Of a stretch of 64,000 nt of DNA, positions 8,445-17,121 are shown in pieces. How positions within the stretch are numbered: the first letter of the stretch is position 1; the number at the start of each line of letters is the position of its first letter. Below the pieces are notes generated by a model, which was not told the origin of the DNA, ran no database searches, and was given only the letters and a program-made list of their open reading frames with translations. This DNA is from Chryseobacterium sp. Marseille-Q5410 (lineage in GTDB: Bacteria > Bacteroidota > Bacteroidia > Flavobacteriales > Weeksellaceae), in NCBI GenBank assembly GCA_946892665.1, contig CAMPOT010000001.1:620001-684000 (forward strand), read 5' to 3'. The position numbers and the translations under genes were made by a program.

Positions 8445-9326
8445 ATGAATCTGTATACCCAACCGATGCTCAAGGAAGGAGCGTTAAAAGATAAAGTAGC
8501 AATAGTAACCGGCGGAGGAAGCGGCCTCGGAAAGGCAATGACCAAATATTTTCTTCAACTCGGAGCCAAAGTAGTCATCACTTCCAGAAATCTTGAAAAA
8601 CTGCAAACTACCGCTAAAGAATTGGAAGATGAAACCGGCGGAAAAATCCTTTGTGTAGCTTGTGATGTTCGCAACTGGGACGAAGTGGAAGCAATGAAAG
8701 ATGCGGCAATAAAAGAATTTGGGCAAATTGATATTCTTTTGAATAATGCAGCGGGAAATTTTATTTCTCCTACCGAAAGACTGACGCACTCGGCATTTGA
8801 TTCTGTTTTGGATATTGTATTGAAAGGAACCAAAAACTGCACGCTTTCCATCGGGAAATATTGGATTGATCATAAAATTCCGGGAACAGTGCTGAATATT
8901 GTTACCACTTATGCATGGACAGGTTCCGCTTATGTAGTTCCTTCCGCGTGTGCAAAAGCAGGAGTTCTAGCCATGACCAGGAGTTTGGCTGTAGAATGGG
9001 CAAAATATGGCATTCGTTTTAATGCAATTGCTCCGGGACCATTCCCGACAAAAGGAGCTTGGGACCGATTATTACCTGGAAATCTTCAGGAAAAATTCGA
9101 TATGCGCAAAAAAGTCCCGTTAAGAAGAGTCGGTGAACATCAGGAATTGGCCAACTTGGCGGCTTACCTCGTTTCCGATTATTCGGCGTATATGAATGGG
9201 GAAGTAGTTACCATTGATGGTGGCGAATGGCTTCAGGGAGCCGGCGAATTCAATATGCTCGAAGAAATTCCTCAGGAAATGTGGGATATGCTGGAATCGA
9301 TGATTAAAGCTAAGAAATCGAGTTAA
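8445..9326 (+). CDS. SDR oxidoreductase, 2,4-dienoyl-CoA reductase-like
   Basis: The 293-residue protein has the SDR cofactor motif TGGGSGLGKAM (residues ~23-33), NNAAGNF and a C-terminal VVTIDGGEWL. The usual YxxxK catalytic pair is absent. Instead a Tyr in TTYAWTGS lies 15 residues before the Lys of PSACAKAG, the spacing found in mitochondrial-type 2,4-dienoyl-CoA reductases (DECR). This points to NADPH-dependent reduction of unsaturated fatty acyl-CoA during beta-oxidation. The gene follows pyrC by 98 nt on the same strand and ends at a clear terminator. Substrate assignment is by family resemblance. Confidence 0.85.
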   Translation: MNLYTQPMLKEGALKDKVAIVTGGGSGLGKAMTKYFLQLGAKVVITSRNLEKLQTTAKELEDETGGKILCVACDVRNWDEVEAMKDAAIKEFGQIDILLNNAAGNFISPTERLTHSAFDSVLDIVLKGTKNCTLSIGKYWIDHKIPGTVLNIVTTYAWTGSAYVVPSACAKAGVLAMTRSLAVEWAKYGIRFNAIAPGPFPTKGAWDRLLPGNLQEKFDMRKKVPLRRVGEHQELANLAAYLVSDYSAYMNGEVVTIDGGEWLQGAGEFNMLEEIPQEMWDMLESMIKAKKSS

Positions 9327-9384
9327 TATTTAGATTATATCAGAAGTAGTCAGAAAAAAAGTTATTTGCTGAAAATAGTACATG

Positions 9385-9422
9385 AACCGCTGTGAATTAT
9401 CGATTCGCGGCGGTTTTTTTTG
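9385..9422 (+). terminator. Rho-independent terminator after the SDR gene
   Basis: AACCGC (9385-9390) pairs with GCGGTT (9410-9415), with inner pairing TGAAT/ATTCG-like, followed by a run of eight or more T. It closes the pyrC-SDR transcript and marks the start of the accessory region. Confidence 0.8.
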
Positions 9423-9548
9423 TGTTGAGATTCCCTTTTTCTATAAAGAAAATTTTATTCAAATCCCTTTACTATCGAATGAAATTATTATATTTAAACT
9501 TTTCAAGTTAAACATATTAAAACAGTCACACTGCAATTAAAACAGTAA

Positions 9549-9794
9549 ATGAAATTCTTAATCATTCTATTTTCGATCATTCTATTTTTAAAAGATCAGC
9601 AATCAAACGTATTTATTTGTAAAGGCAAAAATAGCGAGAGATATCACCTTAAAAAATCTTGTAGAGGTCTCAGCAACTGTGGAATTTTTGATCTGGATTC
9701 AATGGGAAACAGAATTCCTGAGGAGTCTTATATTAATTCAATTAGAAAGTTAGATTTAGAAAATTTAACTTTATTTCAAAACAGCAAATTGTAA
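9549..9794 (+). CDS. Small secreted or membrane-anchored Cys-rich hypothetical protein
   Basis: The 81-residue product begins with a hydrophobic N-terminus (MKFLIILFSIILFL) that could be a signal peptide. It then carries VFICKGKNSERYHLKKSCRG, with SNC just after it. The pattern ICxxxxSxxYHxxxxCRGLxxC is one I recognise from many short Bacteroidota proteins of unknown function. The three Cys and one His could bind metal, but this is an inference. Its 3' end overlaps an antisense coding remnant (9771-9941). No neighbour gives a functional hint. I believe it is a real gene because of the conserved motif and the signal-like start. Confidence 0.55.
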   Translation: MKFLIILFSIILFLKDQQSNVFICKGKNSERYHLKKSCRGLSNCGIFDLDSMGNRIPEESYINSIRKLDLENLTLFQNSKL

Positions 9795-9941
9795 ACGCTG
9801 TTGAGATATCATCTTGTTGTATCCCATCGGTTCTAAATTCTTTGATAAATTATACGGGCAATTGGGATGATCTTTAGAATAATGATGAATTATTTCAACT
9901 GTTTCTTTATTGCAGGGTGCAAGTAGAAAATCGTATACATA
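9771..9941 (-). pseudogene. C-terminal coding remnant of an unknown protein
   Basis: On the minus strand an open frame of 56 codons ends at TAA (9771-9773) and is closed upstream by TGA (9942-9944), with no start codon near its beginning. It reads like protein rather than noise: DFLLAPCNKETVEIIHHYSK is followed by DHPNCPYNL and ends GYNKMISQQRLQFAVLK. The 5' part of the gene is missing. I do not recognise the family. It overlaps the end of the small plus-strand gene at 9549-9794 by 24 nt. Confidence 0.4.
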
Positions 9942-10096
9942 TCACTTGAAGATGGTATGTTTACAGATAAAAAAATTCATCACGGATATATTGCTTGACG
10001 TGAAGTAAATTAATATTTTTTTGAATATCCGTTTTTAATCAATACTAATTTGAAACTTTTAGTGTGAAAATAACTATATTTGAAGAAAAGTTCTCA

Positions 10097-10726
10097 ATGT
10101 TTCAATCTCAAAAAATATATGTTGAGAAAATTCTTCCAATAAATGAGCGAGGCTCCACAAACGATTCATTCGCGTATCGGGAATTTGATCATTCAGCACA
10201 AGCAGACTTTTACTTTACAAACCTAAAAAAAAGGTTGCTTTCAATTTCGATGTGGAGCAAATTTGCAGGCGGAGATAATTTCATTTTTGAATTGACAGAC
10301 TCCCAGGGAAATCTGAAAGGTAGTCCGCCTATTATCACAGATAAAATAAGAATGCAGTTACCCGGTCCAAAGGATCAAGAAGGTCTAGGTTTTGACTGGG
10401 TAGAAGTGGTGCGAATGGATGAAGGACATTTCAAAAATGTTCAATTTTATTTACTGGAAGTTAGTCCCTGCGATTGTCCTTATCAAAATAGTGAAAAAAC
10501 AGCACATTTTTATTGGGAAAATGCCACCAATACTTTCGTGATTGCAAAGGAGGGAAATATAGTGCAGGTATCAATCCACGGCAGAAATGAAGTACCCAAT
10601 ATATCCGATCAAAACCTGATTGATAAGATTAGAAACTTTTTAGTGGCTAATGCCGGCATAATTACAGGTAGCAAAATACAATGGGAAGTTTTTACCGATA
10701 ATTTAATGAAAGAAGAAAATGAATAA
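10097..10726 (+). CDS. Hypothetical protein, cytoplasmic, unknown function
   Basis: The frame opens with a GTG at 10064, but the ATG at 10097 (MFQSQKIYVEKIL) is the more likely start and gives 209 residues. The protein is soluble, rich in aromatic and charged residues, with a segment SPCDCPYQNSEKTAHFYWEN and a C-terminal VANAGIITGSKIQWEVFTDN. No signal peptide or known catalytic motif is visible. Its stop overlaps the start of the DCC-family gene by 8 nt, so translation of the pair, and probably the next STAS-like gene, is coupled. The function is unknown. Confidence 0.7.
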   Translation: MFQSQKIYVEKILPINERGSTNDSFAYREFDHSAQADFYFTNLKKRLLSISMWSKFAGGDNFIFELTDSQGNLKGSPPIITDKIRMQLPGPKDQEGLGFDWVEVVRMDEGHFKNVQFYLLEVSPCDCPYQNSEKTAHFYWENATNTFVIAKEGNIVQVSIHGRNEVPNISDQNLIDKIRNFLVANAGIITGSKIQWEVFTDNLMKEENE

Positions 10727-11117
10727 TTATAACAATGTAGTGCTGTATGACGGCGATTGCGGATTCTGCAACTTTTGGGTACAGTGGATTTTAAATAACG
10801 ATTCTCACGACCGATTTAAATTTGCATCGCTCCAAAGTGAATATGGACAAAATTTTTTAAAAAATCATGAATTGCCGACCGACACCTTCGATACCCTATA
10901 TTTTATAAAGGACGGCATGTATTACAAGAAAATGTATGCGGTTATTAAAATTGGCGAAACATTGGGCGGGGCTTATCACGGGCTTTTTTCGCTGAGACTT
11001 TTGCCTAAATTTATATTAGATAAAATGTATGATAAAGTTGCCGAAAACCGCAAAAAGTTAGCCGGAGAATCCTGCCTGTTGCCTACACAGGAACAGCGTA
11101 ATAAATTTATACACTAA
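10719..11117 (+). CDS. DCC-family thiol-disulfide oxidoreductase (DUF393)
   Basis: The 132-residue protein begins NNYNNVVLYDGDCGFCNFWV, the hallmark of the DCC family, in which the DxxCxxC motif gives a thioredoxin-like redox pair (here DGDCGFC at residues ~11-17). Members are small predicted thiol-disulfide oxidoreductases of poorly known substrate. No export signal is present, so it should act in the cytoplasm. It overlaps the preceding hypothetical gene by 8 nt and is followed after 5 nt by a STAS-like gene, so the three form a compact operon, perhaps for stress or redox response. Confidence 0.88.
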   Translation: MNNYNNVVLYDGDCGFCNFWVQWILNNDSHDRFKFASLQSEYGQNFLKNHELPTDTFDTLYFIKDGMYYKKMYAVIKIGETLGGAYHGLFSLRLLPKFILDKMYDKVAENRKKLAGESCLLPTQEQRNKFIH

Positions 11118-11122
11118 AGAAA

Positions 11123-11500
11123 ATGATTACTAAAATCAATGACGTTCCGGAAACACTTGTAGCATTCAAGGCAAGTGAGGAAGTGGTAGCTGATGATTTC
11201 AAAAATATCGTAATGCCGGAAGTTTCAAAATTTACCGAAAAACACGACTATTTGAATTATATGCTGATATTAGATACTGATATTTCTAATTTTAGTATAG
11301 GAGCCTGGCTTAATGATATGGCTTTAGGGCTGCAGGAACTTAAAAATTGGCACCGAGTAGCTATCGTTTCAGACAATGAACTTATTGATTCTGCCACCAA
11401 AATTTTTAATACGGTAACAATAGGGGAGTTCAAAGTTTTTAAACATAAGGATATTGAAGAAGCCAAAAAATGGGCCTCTCAACCAAAAATAAGAGAGTAA
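11123..11500 (+). CDS. SpoIIAA-like / STAS-related small protein
   Basis: The 125-residue product looks like the SpoIIAA-like (STAS-fold) family of short proteins. It shows alternating strands and helices, with VAFKASEEVVADDFKNIVMP near the N-terminus, ILDTDISNFSIGAWLND in the middle and RVAIVSDNELIDSATKIFN towards the end. Such proteins occur in stress-related gene sets and may bind lipids or regulators, but no function is established for this type. It is the last gene of the three-gene cluster that starts at 10097. Immediately after its stop, on the other strand, lies a truncated transposase, so an insertion has occurred at the operon's 3' edge. Confidence 0.75.
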   Translation: MITKINDVPETLVAFKASEEVVADDFKNIVMPEVSKFTEKHDYLNYMLILDTDISNFSIGAWLNDMALGLQELKNWHRVAIVSDNELIDSATKIFNTVTIGEFKVFKHKDIEEAKKWASQPKIRE

Positions 11501-11506
11501 TGGGAC

Positions 11507-11836
11507 AAGCACAATTGCGCAAACTGGCTCATATATCTTCAGTCCCAATTGTTTTTGGATTTCTTTTGTGGAAAATCCTTTCTTGGTCACGCTCATCAAA
11601 AACATGGCCTTATACCAAATTAGAAAAGGCAAATTTGAATTTTCCATGATGGTTCCGCTTTTCAAAGATGTCCTGCTTCTGCATTTTTTACATTCATAAC
11701 TTAACCTGCTCTTAATCCAAAAATGTTCTGTGCTTCCACATTTGCAGGTTAATCCTATTTTATCCCTCTCAGATTTAAAATGCTTTCTACAATCTTCCTC
11801 TGTTAAAAAATGCGCTGTAATACTGAATAAATTCAT
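11507..11836 (-). pseudogene. Truncated IS1595-family (ISXO2-like) transposase, N-terminal part
   Basis: The minus-strand frame begins MNLFSITAHFLTEEDCRKHF, followed by a zinc-ribbon (CKCG and CKKCRSRTSL) and the segment SGTIMENSNLPFLIWYKAMF. That is the N-terminal domain of IS1595-type transposases (zf-ISXO2 plus helical linker). The match decays around 11507-11520, where the family's EPVWAMVHKLR-like motif is altered (EPVCAIV). The frame then merely runs into the antisense of the STAS-like gene. The DDE/DDN catalytic core is absent, so this is a dead element. No terminal inverted repeats are evident. Confidence 0.8.
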
Positions 11837-11966
11837 CTATAATTATCTGATTTAAAGCATATATGCAAAATTTAAGATAAATTACTGATATTCAAAAATA
11901 TTTTAAAGCGAAATGTTTTACAAAAGTAAAAAGTATCTTATCTTAGTTCTACAAAAAATAAAACTC

Positions 11967-12176
11967 ATGAAAAGAACATTTGGTACATTATTAATCACAA
12001 GTCTTTTTATAATAGCGTGTTCAAAAAACGAAACAACGCAGAATACAGAACCTGCGGACTATGCAGAAACAAATGAGCGACTAATTCAGAACCCTGAAAA
12101 AGATTCTCTTAAAGAAGACAGCGCGACAGTTCCCACGGCAATGCCTCCACAAGCAACTACACCCGAAGAAAATTAG
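11967..12176 (+). CDS. Small predicted lipoprotein
   Basis: The open frame extends upstream to 11913, but the ATG at 11967 gives a classic lipoprotein start (MKRTFGTLLITSLFIIACSK, Cys18) and a 69-residue product. The mature part is hydrophilic and rich in Glu, Thr and Pro (DSLKEDSATVPTAMPPQATT), with no recognisable domain. It is likely a small envelope lipoprotein. It stands alone between the transposase remnant and the DUF421 gene. Short lipoproteins of this type are common and poorly conserved in Flavobacteriia. Confidence 0.6.
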   Translation: MKRTFGTLLITSLFIIACSKNETTQNTEPADYAETNERLIQNPEKDSLKEDSATVPTAMPPQATTPEEN

Positions 12177-12366
12177 TAGTGACCTTCTTCTACATTTGTT
12201 TACATTCTAGATAGAACAATATCCATATTGTTTTTAAATCGTCGTGAACTATAGGAGTTAATAATTTATGCTCTATATAAAAAAAGAGTAAATAAACTTT
12301 TTGACTTGTAATATATTCGGCGGTTGGCGAAGTAGAAATATTAGATAGATTTTCATTATTTTCACC

Positions 12367-12897
12367 TTACTTAATTCGCTCTTTCTTGGTCGATTTATTA
12401 GGGTTATCATCATAGTTTATGAAAGAAATATGTCCGTCGCTTTCCACACAGGCTTTGCGAACTTCGGATATATCATCCATTCCGTTTTGTCGGAGACTGG
12501 CCATTAATTCATCCTCTGTTAACAGCTCTTTACGCATGTTACGGCGCAATAATTTGCCATCTTTGATGATAGGTACTGGTTGGTGATCAAAAACCTTCTG
12601 AAAAAAAGTGCTTCGGTAAGTTAATTGATTAACCAAATAGTTAAATCCTATAAAAAACGATAACATAATCAGCCCGTCCCCTAAAGTGCTGAAATCACCC
12701 AAGGCGTGGGAAGCACTTTCAGTAATCAGAAGAATAAAAACAAGATCCATGGCACCGAGCTCGCCTGCGGTGCGCCGTGGCAATATCCGGAGTATAAAAA
12801 GAATGAAAAAATACAGAACTCCAGCTCGAAGTGCAGTTTCTAGTATGGGCAATTCTGGCATCAGCAAATCTTGCCAGTTAGTGGGCATCCATTTCAT
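12367..12897 (-). CDS. DUF421 (YetF-like) membrane protein
   Basis: The 176-residue protein has three predicted membrane helices in its first ~95 residues (ALRAGVLYFFILFILRILP; AMDLVFILLITESASHAL; GLIMLSFFIGFNYLV). A cytoplasmic alpha/beta domain follows, with PVPIIKDGKLLRRNMRKELL and ELMASLRQNGMDDISEV, the two signature segments of DUF421/YetF proteins. The molecular role of the family is not firmly established; Bacillus members are linked to sporulation and stress. The length is typical for the short form. It lies alone on the minus strand in the accessory region, next to stress-type genes. Confidence 0.9.
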   Translation of the reverse strand: MKWMPTNWQDLLMPELPILETALRAGVLYFFILFILRILPRRTAGELGAMDLVFILLITESASHALGDFSTLGDGLIMLSFFIGFNYLVNQLTYRSTFFQKVFDHQPVPIIKDGKLLRRNMRKELLTEDELMASLRQNGMDDISEVRKACVESDGHISFINYDDNPNKSTKKERIK

Positions 12898-13061
12898 AAA
12901 TTTTGTTTTGTAGTCTGAGCTGTTTTAATCGTTGGTCTGATTGTTCTTCCATTATTGAAACTCTGCTCGCTCTCTCGCTCGGGGTGAAATACGTTTATTT
13001 TATTTTGTATAATCGAAGCTCAGTCGAGCAGTTATTTGGTGAGTAACTGTCATCCAATATT

Positions 13062-14564
13062 TTAGTCATCTTTCGTATTGATGTTTTTTAACGGAGCAAT
13101 TGCAGGACCCTCTATTACTTCGCCTTTTTGCGTGAACCTACTGCCGTGACACGGACAGTCCCAGCTTGCCTCGGCCTGATTCCAGTGAACAGTGCAACCC
13201 ATATGGGTGCAAATTGCAGATACTGCGAAAAGTTCACCCTCTTGCGTGCGACTCGCAGCACATTTTTGTCCTTCAATCTCTACAATTTTTCCTTCGCCTG
13301 GTTGTATGTCCGTAAAATTTTTGACTTCAGCTTTTTTCAGTGTGTCTTTAATCAGTTCGGCGGCTACATTCAGATTTTCTTTTATAAAATTACTTGCAGA
13401 GGCAATCGGGGTAAGGCGTGAAGCGTCATACGTTTTAGCCCATGGATTATCATTACCTAAAATCTCATCTGCAATAATCATTGCGGCTAATGTGCCATAA
13501 GTGAGACCATCGGCCGAAAATCCTGTAGCAATATACGTTTTATTATTGCCTGATGAGAGGCCGATGTATGGAATTCCGTCCACAGCTTTGAATTGCTGTG
13601 CAGACCATTTATACTCCACAGATGCTACATCAAACCTATCACGCAGAAATTTTTCTAAGTTGTCAAAACATTCCTCATTATAATCTTTTTGTCCAGTTTT
13701 ATGCATTTCTCCTAATACCATGAGTACTTTTCCTTTGGGACTGTCATATACTCGCATGGAGTAGTGTTCGTTTTCAATCATATCCCAAAAGATGCCGGGA
13801 GCCGGATATTCACTATTTAACTTCACCGCTACAGCGTATTCGCGATAAGCAGCTAAAGAACTTTGAACAAAGTAAATTCCCAATGGAGTATGTGTTGCCA
13901 TGATGATATACTGTGCGGTAATCGAACCCTCCTCCGTCTCCACCGTACAAGTTTCTCCCTCCTGTATTTTAACTGCACGCGAGTTTTCAAATATCATACA
14001 ATGATCTGAATGAATATTTTCAGCTAAAGCTTTAACATATTTAAGCGGATTGAACTGCGCTTGATTTGGAACCATAAATCCAGTAACAGGCAATGGGAAA
14101 CAAATATTAGAATTAGTGATGACGCCGGCTTTTTGTGCAGCTTCTTTTTCTTTTTCGATGTAATCTGAGCTTTCGTTACCCTCTGTAAATAGATTCCACG
14201 GCACTTTTTTAAAATCGCAATCAATGTCATATTCCAATGTGCGGTCTTCTATAAAACGTACAGCGTCAGCCCGGGATTCGGCCACTTCCTTTGCTTTATT
14301 AGCGGAGAATTTGGACTCTATAGAATGGAGACCTGGATCACCAATCGTACAATATAAATTACCCGTAGAGGAACCCGTATCTCCTTCACCGATTTTGAGC
14401 GCTTCCAGTACTGCTACACGCTTACCGGCTTTAGATAGGTTGTAGGCTGCAGTAATACCGGTGATACCGCCGCCAATTATAACGACATCAACTGATAAGC
14501 TGGTTTGTAATTTCGGGAAATTCGTTTCGCTTGTACTTGCTTTCCACATTGATATTTTGCTCAT
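13062..14564 (-). CDS. FAD-dependent oxidoreductase fused to a Rieske [2Fe-2S] domain
   Basis: The 500-residue protein (ATG at 14562-14564, preferred over an upstream extension to 14621) has an N-terminal DadA-like FAD domain with DVVIIGGGITGITAAYNLSK (residues ~28-47). Its C-terminal Rieske domain carries CTHMGC and, about 14 residues later, CPCHGSRF, giving the CxH...CxxH cluster ligands. Fusions of this kind are annotated as glycine/D-amino-acid-oxidase-like proteins with Rieske domains. They may pass electrons from an amine or amino acid substrate to an acceptor. The gene lies downstream of an NDH-2-like gene on the same strand, separated by ~350 nt. The substrate is unknown. Confidence 0.88.
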   Translation of the reverse strand: MSKISMWKASTSETNFPKLQTSLSVDVVIIGGGITGITAAYNLSKAGKRVAVLEALKIGEGDTGSSTGNLYCTIGDPGLHSIESKFSANKAKEVAESRADAVRFIEDRTLEYDIDCDFKKVPWNLFTEGNESSDYIEKEKEAAQKAGVITNSNICFPLPVTGFMVPNQAQFNPLKYVKALAENIHSDHCMIFENSRAVKIQEGETCTVETEEGSITAQYIIMATHTPLGIYFVQSSLAAYREYAVAVKLNSEYPAPGIFWDMIENEHYSMRVYDSPKGKVLMVLGEMHKTGQKDYNEECFDNLEKFLRDRFDVASVEYKWSAQQFKAVDGIPYIGLSSGNNKTYIATGFSADGLTYGTLAAMIIADEILGNDNPWAKTYDASRLTPIASASNFIKENLNVAAELIKDTLKKAEVKNFTDIQPGEGKIVEIEGQKCAASRTQEGELFAVSAICTHMGCTVHWNQAEASWDCPCHGSRFTQKGEVIEGPAIAPLKNINTKDD

Positions 14565-14914
14565 AATGAATAGTTTTATTGGGTTGTAATCCACAAGATG
14601 CTGTTTTAAAATGGTCAACAAAAAGTGTGCAAGTGCTATTTTTTAATTGTAATCCAATCCATCATTGAAGAAAATGTATTCCTTTTGCGAATGTTTTTTC
14701 CGACCATTAAACACTATTATAAGTAAATTCATTACAAAAACTTGCTTGCAAAATCCTTATATTTGAGAGGATTAAATTAAATTGTATTCACCGTCAACGG
14801 CTATTGAAGAATATCCACATAGAGAATCTTTTTACTTAAGGAAACAATAAATCCAGTAAAAAAAGTATCCGTAGAAAACTAAAATTGCGGGGTGGGATAC
14901 AGATTTAAGTAATA
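14565..14914. other. Gene-free stretch between two redox genes
   Basis: About 350 nt of AT-rich sequence between the NDH-2-like gene and the FAD/Rieske gene. It should hold the promoter of the latter. I see no RNA gene, convincing ORF or strong hairpin. Confidence 0.4.
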
Positions 14915-16216
14915 CTAATCCGAAATTTCTCTTGTTAATACTTCCTTTCTTAAAGTAGTTCGAACAATGAACCGGAGTGCCTGATCTTTTGTGAAATAAG
15001 CAGTAGTCCAATTGTAGAGGGTACTTAATCTGTTTCGATAGTTTATTAGGGATAATAAATGAATGAATAACCACATAATCCAAGCGATAAAACCGCTGAA
15101 GAATAATTTCGGTTTGGGAAACTCTGCTACCGCTTTATTTCTACCAATAATTGCCATCGAGCCTTTATCATGATATTTAAAAGGTACACTAGATTTGGAT
15201 TTCAAAGTTTTAATCCAATTATGCGCTAAATTTTGCCCTTGCTGTATCGCCACTTGCGCTACTTGTGGATGTCCTTGTGGAAATGCTGTATCAGTGGTTT
15301 GTATGCAAGTATCACCAATAGCGAATATATCCTCTTGTCCAATAACTTTGTTGAAAGCATCTACAATTAATCTTTTTCCCTTTCCATACGCTTCTGGTGG
15401 TATACCTTTAAAAATGATAGCGGTTACGCCAGCGGTCCAAATTAAATTTTTGGTTTCTATTTTATCCCCGTTAGCAAAGTGAACTACATCGTTTTTAAAA
15501 TCGGTTACCATACTATTAAGCCTTATTTTCACACCCATTTCTACTAACTTATCGTACGCATATTGTTGTGAGTTTTCACTCATAGGCGATAGTACAGAAT
15601 TGAGACCGTCTACAAGATAGATTTCGCCACTTGACCCTTTCAATTCTGGGTAATCTTTTGCAATAATATTTTGCTTCATTTCCGCAAACATGCCAGAAAT
15701 TTCTACGCCAGATGGTCCTCCACCCGCAACAACAACAGTCAGTAGTTTTCCTCGGATTTCCATATTTGTTTCGCGCGAAGCTTCTTCCAATCTTTCTAAT
15801 AAAGTATTTCGCATTGAAAGTGCATCAGATACCGTTTTCATTGGTATCGCGTGATGTTTGATACTTTCTATCCCAAAATAGTTAGTTACACATCCAGTAC
15901 TGAATACAAGCCAATCATAATGAATGGATCCTGTAGAAAGAATTATTTTTTTCTCTTTAATAATAACCTCTTTCAACTCACCAAATATAAACCTAAAGTT
16001 TTTTTTGTCACGAAAAAGCATTCGAAAGGGATAACATATACTTGAAGTTTCAAGATATCCCGTTGCAACCTGATAGATTAAAGGGGGAAAAAAATTGTAA
16101 TTATTTTTATCCACCAATATAATCTCAAAGTGGTCACTTTTCGTTAGTTTTTTTGCTAGATTAACCCCAGCAAAGCCGCCGCCAATGATGACTATTTTCT
16201 TTTTTTGTGTTTTCAT
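14915..16216 (-). CDS. Type II NADH dehydrogenase-like FAD/NAD(P) oxidoreductase
   Basis: The 433-residue protein carries two dinucleotide-binding motifs: IVIIGGGFAGVNLAKKL near the start for FAD and LTVVVAGGGPSGVEISG in the middle for NAD(P)H. An AIGDTCIQ segment binds FAD again, and the C-terminal hydrophobic stretch FFSGFIAWIMWLFIHLLSLI should attach it to the membrane. This is the plan of NDH-2, which oxidises NADH with quinone without pumping protons. The first codon is a proper ATG (16214-16216). It lies in the accessory region, so it may be an additional, stress-related copy rather than the main respiratory enzyme. Confidence 0.9.
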   Translation of the reverse strand: MKTQKKKIVIIGGGFAGVNLAKKLTKSDHFEIILVDKNNYNFFPPLIYQVATGYLETSSICYPFRMLFRDKKNFRFIFGELKEVIIKEKKIILSTGSIHYDWLVFSTGCVTNYFGIESIKHHAIPMKTVSDALSMRNTLLERLEEASRETNMEIRGKLLTVVVAGGGPSGVEISGMFAEMKQNIIAKDYPELKGSSGEIYLVDGLNSVLSPMSENSQQYAYDKLVEMGVKIRLNSMVTDFKNDVVHFANGDKIETKNLIWTAGVTAIIFKGIPPEAYGKGKRLIVDAFNKVIGQEDIFAIGDTCIQTTDTAFPQGHPQVAQVAIQQGQNLAHNWIKTLKSKSSVPFKYHDKGSMAIIGRNKAVAEFPKPKLFFSGFIAWIMWLFIHLLSLINYRNRLSTLYNWTTAYFTKDQALRFIVRTTLRKEVLTREISD

Positions 16217-16544
16217 CGTTACCTATTTAAAAATTAATATTTCCTAGCAGTACCCCAGGAAGAAATAACTAGCATGTTTTTTATGGTTCTCATAAAAATA
16301 TATAAAGTTACTTCATACTTTATGCCATTATTTAGATGAAAGTGAATTAAATATCCCATTGATTACTTAAAGTCGCGATGAATATGAACGTTGCAGACAT
16401 TAGTTCTAAGGCGTGGTGAGAAATGAATCTTAAATGTTTATTTACACCCATGTTTTTTACCGCTATTCCTAGTTATATTTTATTTGATATTCATTTAGTT
16501 AATACCCGCCTATTTTTGTAATTTTGAAAGATTGGACCTCACAC
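16217..16544. other. Gene-free stretch upstream of the xseA remnant
   Basis: About 330 nt of AT-rich sequence. I see no ORF, repeat or RNA gene in it. The end nearest 16511-16518 contains TATTTTTG, a -7-like motif that might be the decayed promoter of the fragment that follows. Confidence 0.35.
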
Positions 16545-17060
16545 CTAACCCTCTCTCAACTCAACGGCATCATTCAGTAAAAATTGAACGAAGCCTTTTT
16601 TATGCAACATTTCTGGATTATTGTAGATATTACCGAGCATAGTTTTAAAGAGAAAACAGGCTAACATTATTTTGAATTTGTAGAAAAAGATGTTCGTACA
16701 AATTTAATTGTCGCCAAAATAAAATGGCAGCCTGGGGAAATGCTTCTCAGAGAATCAAAGATTTTGAAGCGAGCAGCGGACGAAAATTCACCAATAACAT
16801 TCGGGTTCTAGTCAAAGTGAGTATTAACTTTCACAAAGTATTCGGGCTTGCTTTAGACTTCCTAGAAATAAATCCTTCTTTTATTTATGAGTTATTGAAC
16901 CAAAAGACAAGAAACACTTTTGCGGCTTGTTACGAATTATCCCATTATAATCTAAAAAGTAGGAGAGGAGTATAAAACTTATAACTGGATGGTTCCTACC
17001 AGTACAAAAACTTCCAGAAAGACAGCTGCGTTTATTATTACGCATAACAAAAGATAAGAG
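16545..17060 (+). pseudogene. Remnant of exodeoxyribonuclease VII large subunit (OB-fold domain)
   Basis: Reading through two stops and at least two frameshifts gives a clear match to the N-terminal OB-fold of XseA. It runs LTLSQLNGIIQ, stop, then FWIIVDITEHSFKEKTG, stop, then HYFEFVEKD and LIVAKI. After a shift near 16724 it continues AAWGNASQRIKDFEAS, KFTNNIRVLVKVSINFHKVF and LALDFLEINPSF. After a second shift near an A-run at ~16963 it reads VGEEYKTYN before dissolving. The nuclease core and coiled-coil tail are missing. XseA with XseB degrades single-stranded DNA, and a functional copy is presumably elsewhere. This looks like an old partial duplication or transferred fragment. Confidence 0.75.
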
Positions 17061-17121
17061 GACAGACTAGGTTGATGGTCTAAAAATTGTATTAAAAAAG
17101 CAAACATTAAAACAAGAAATC

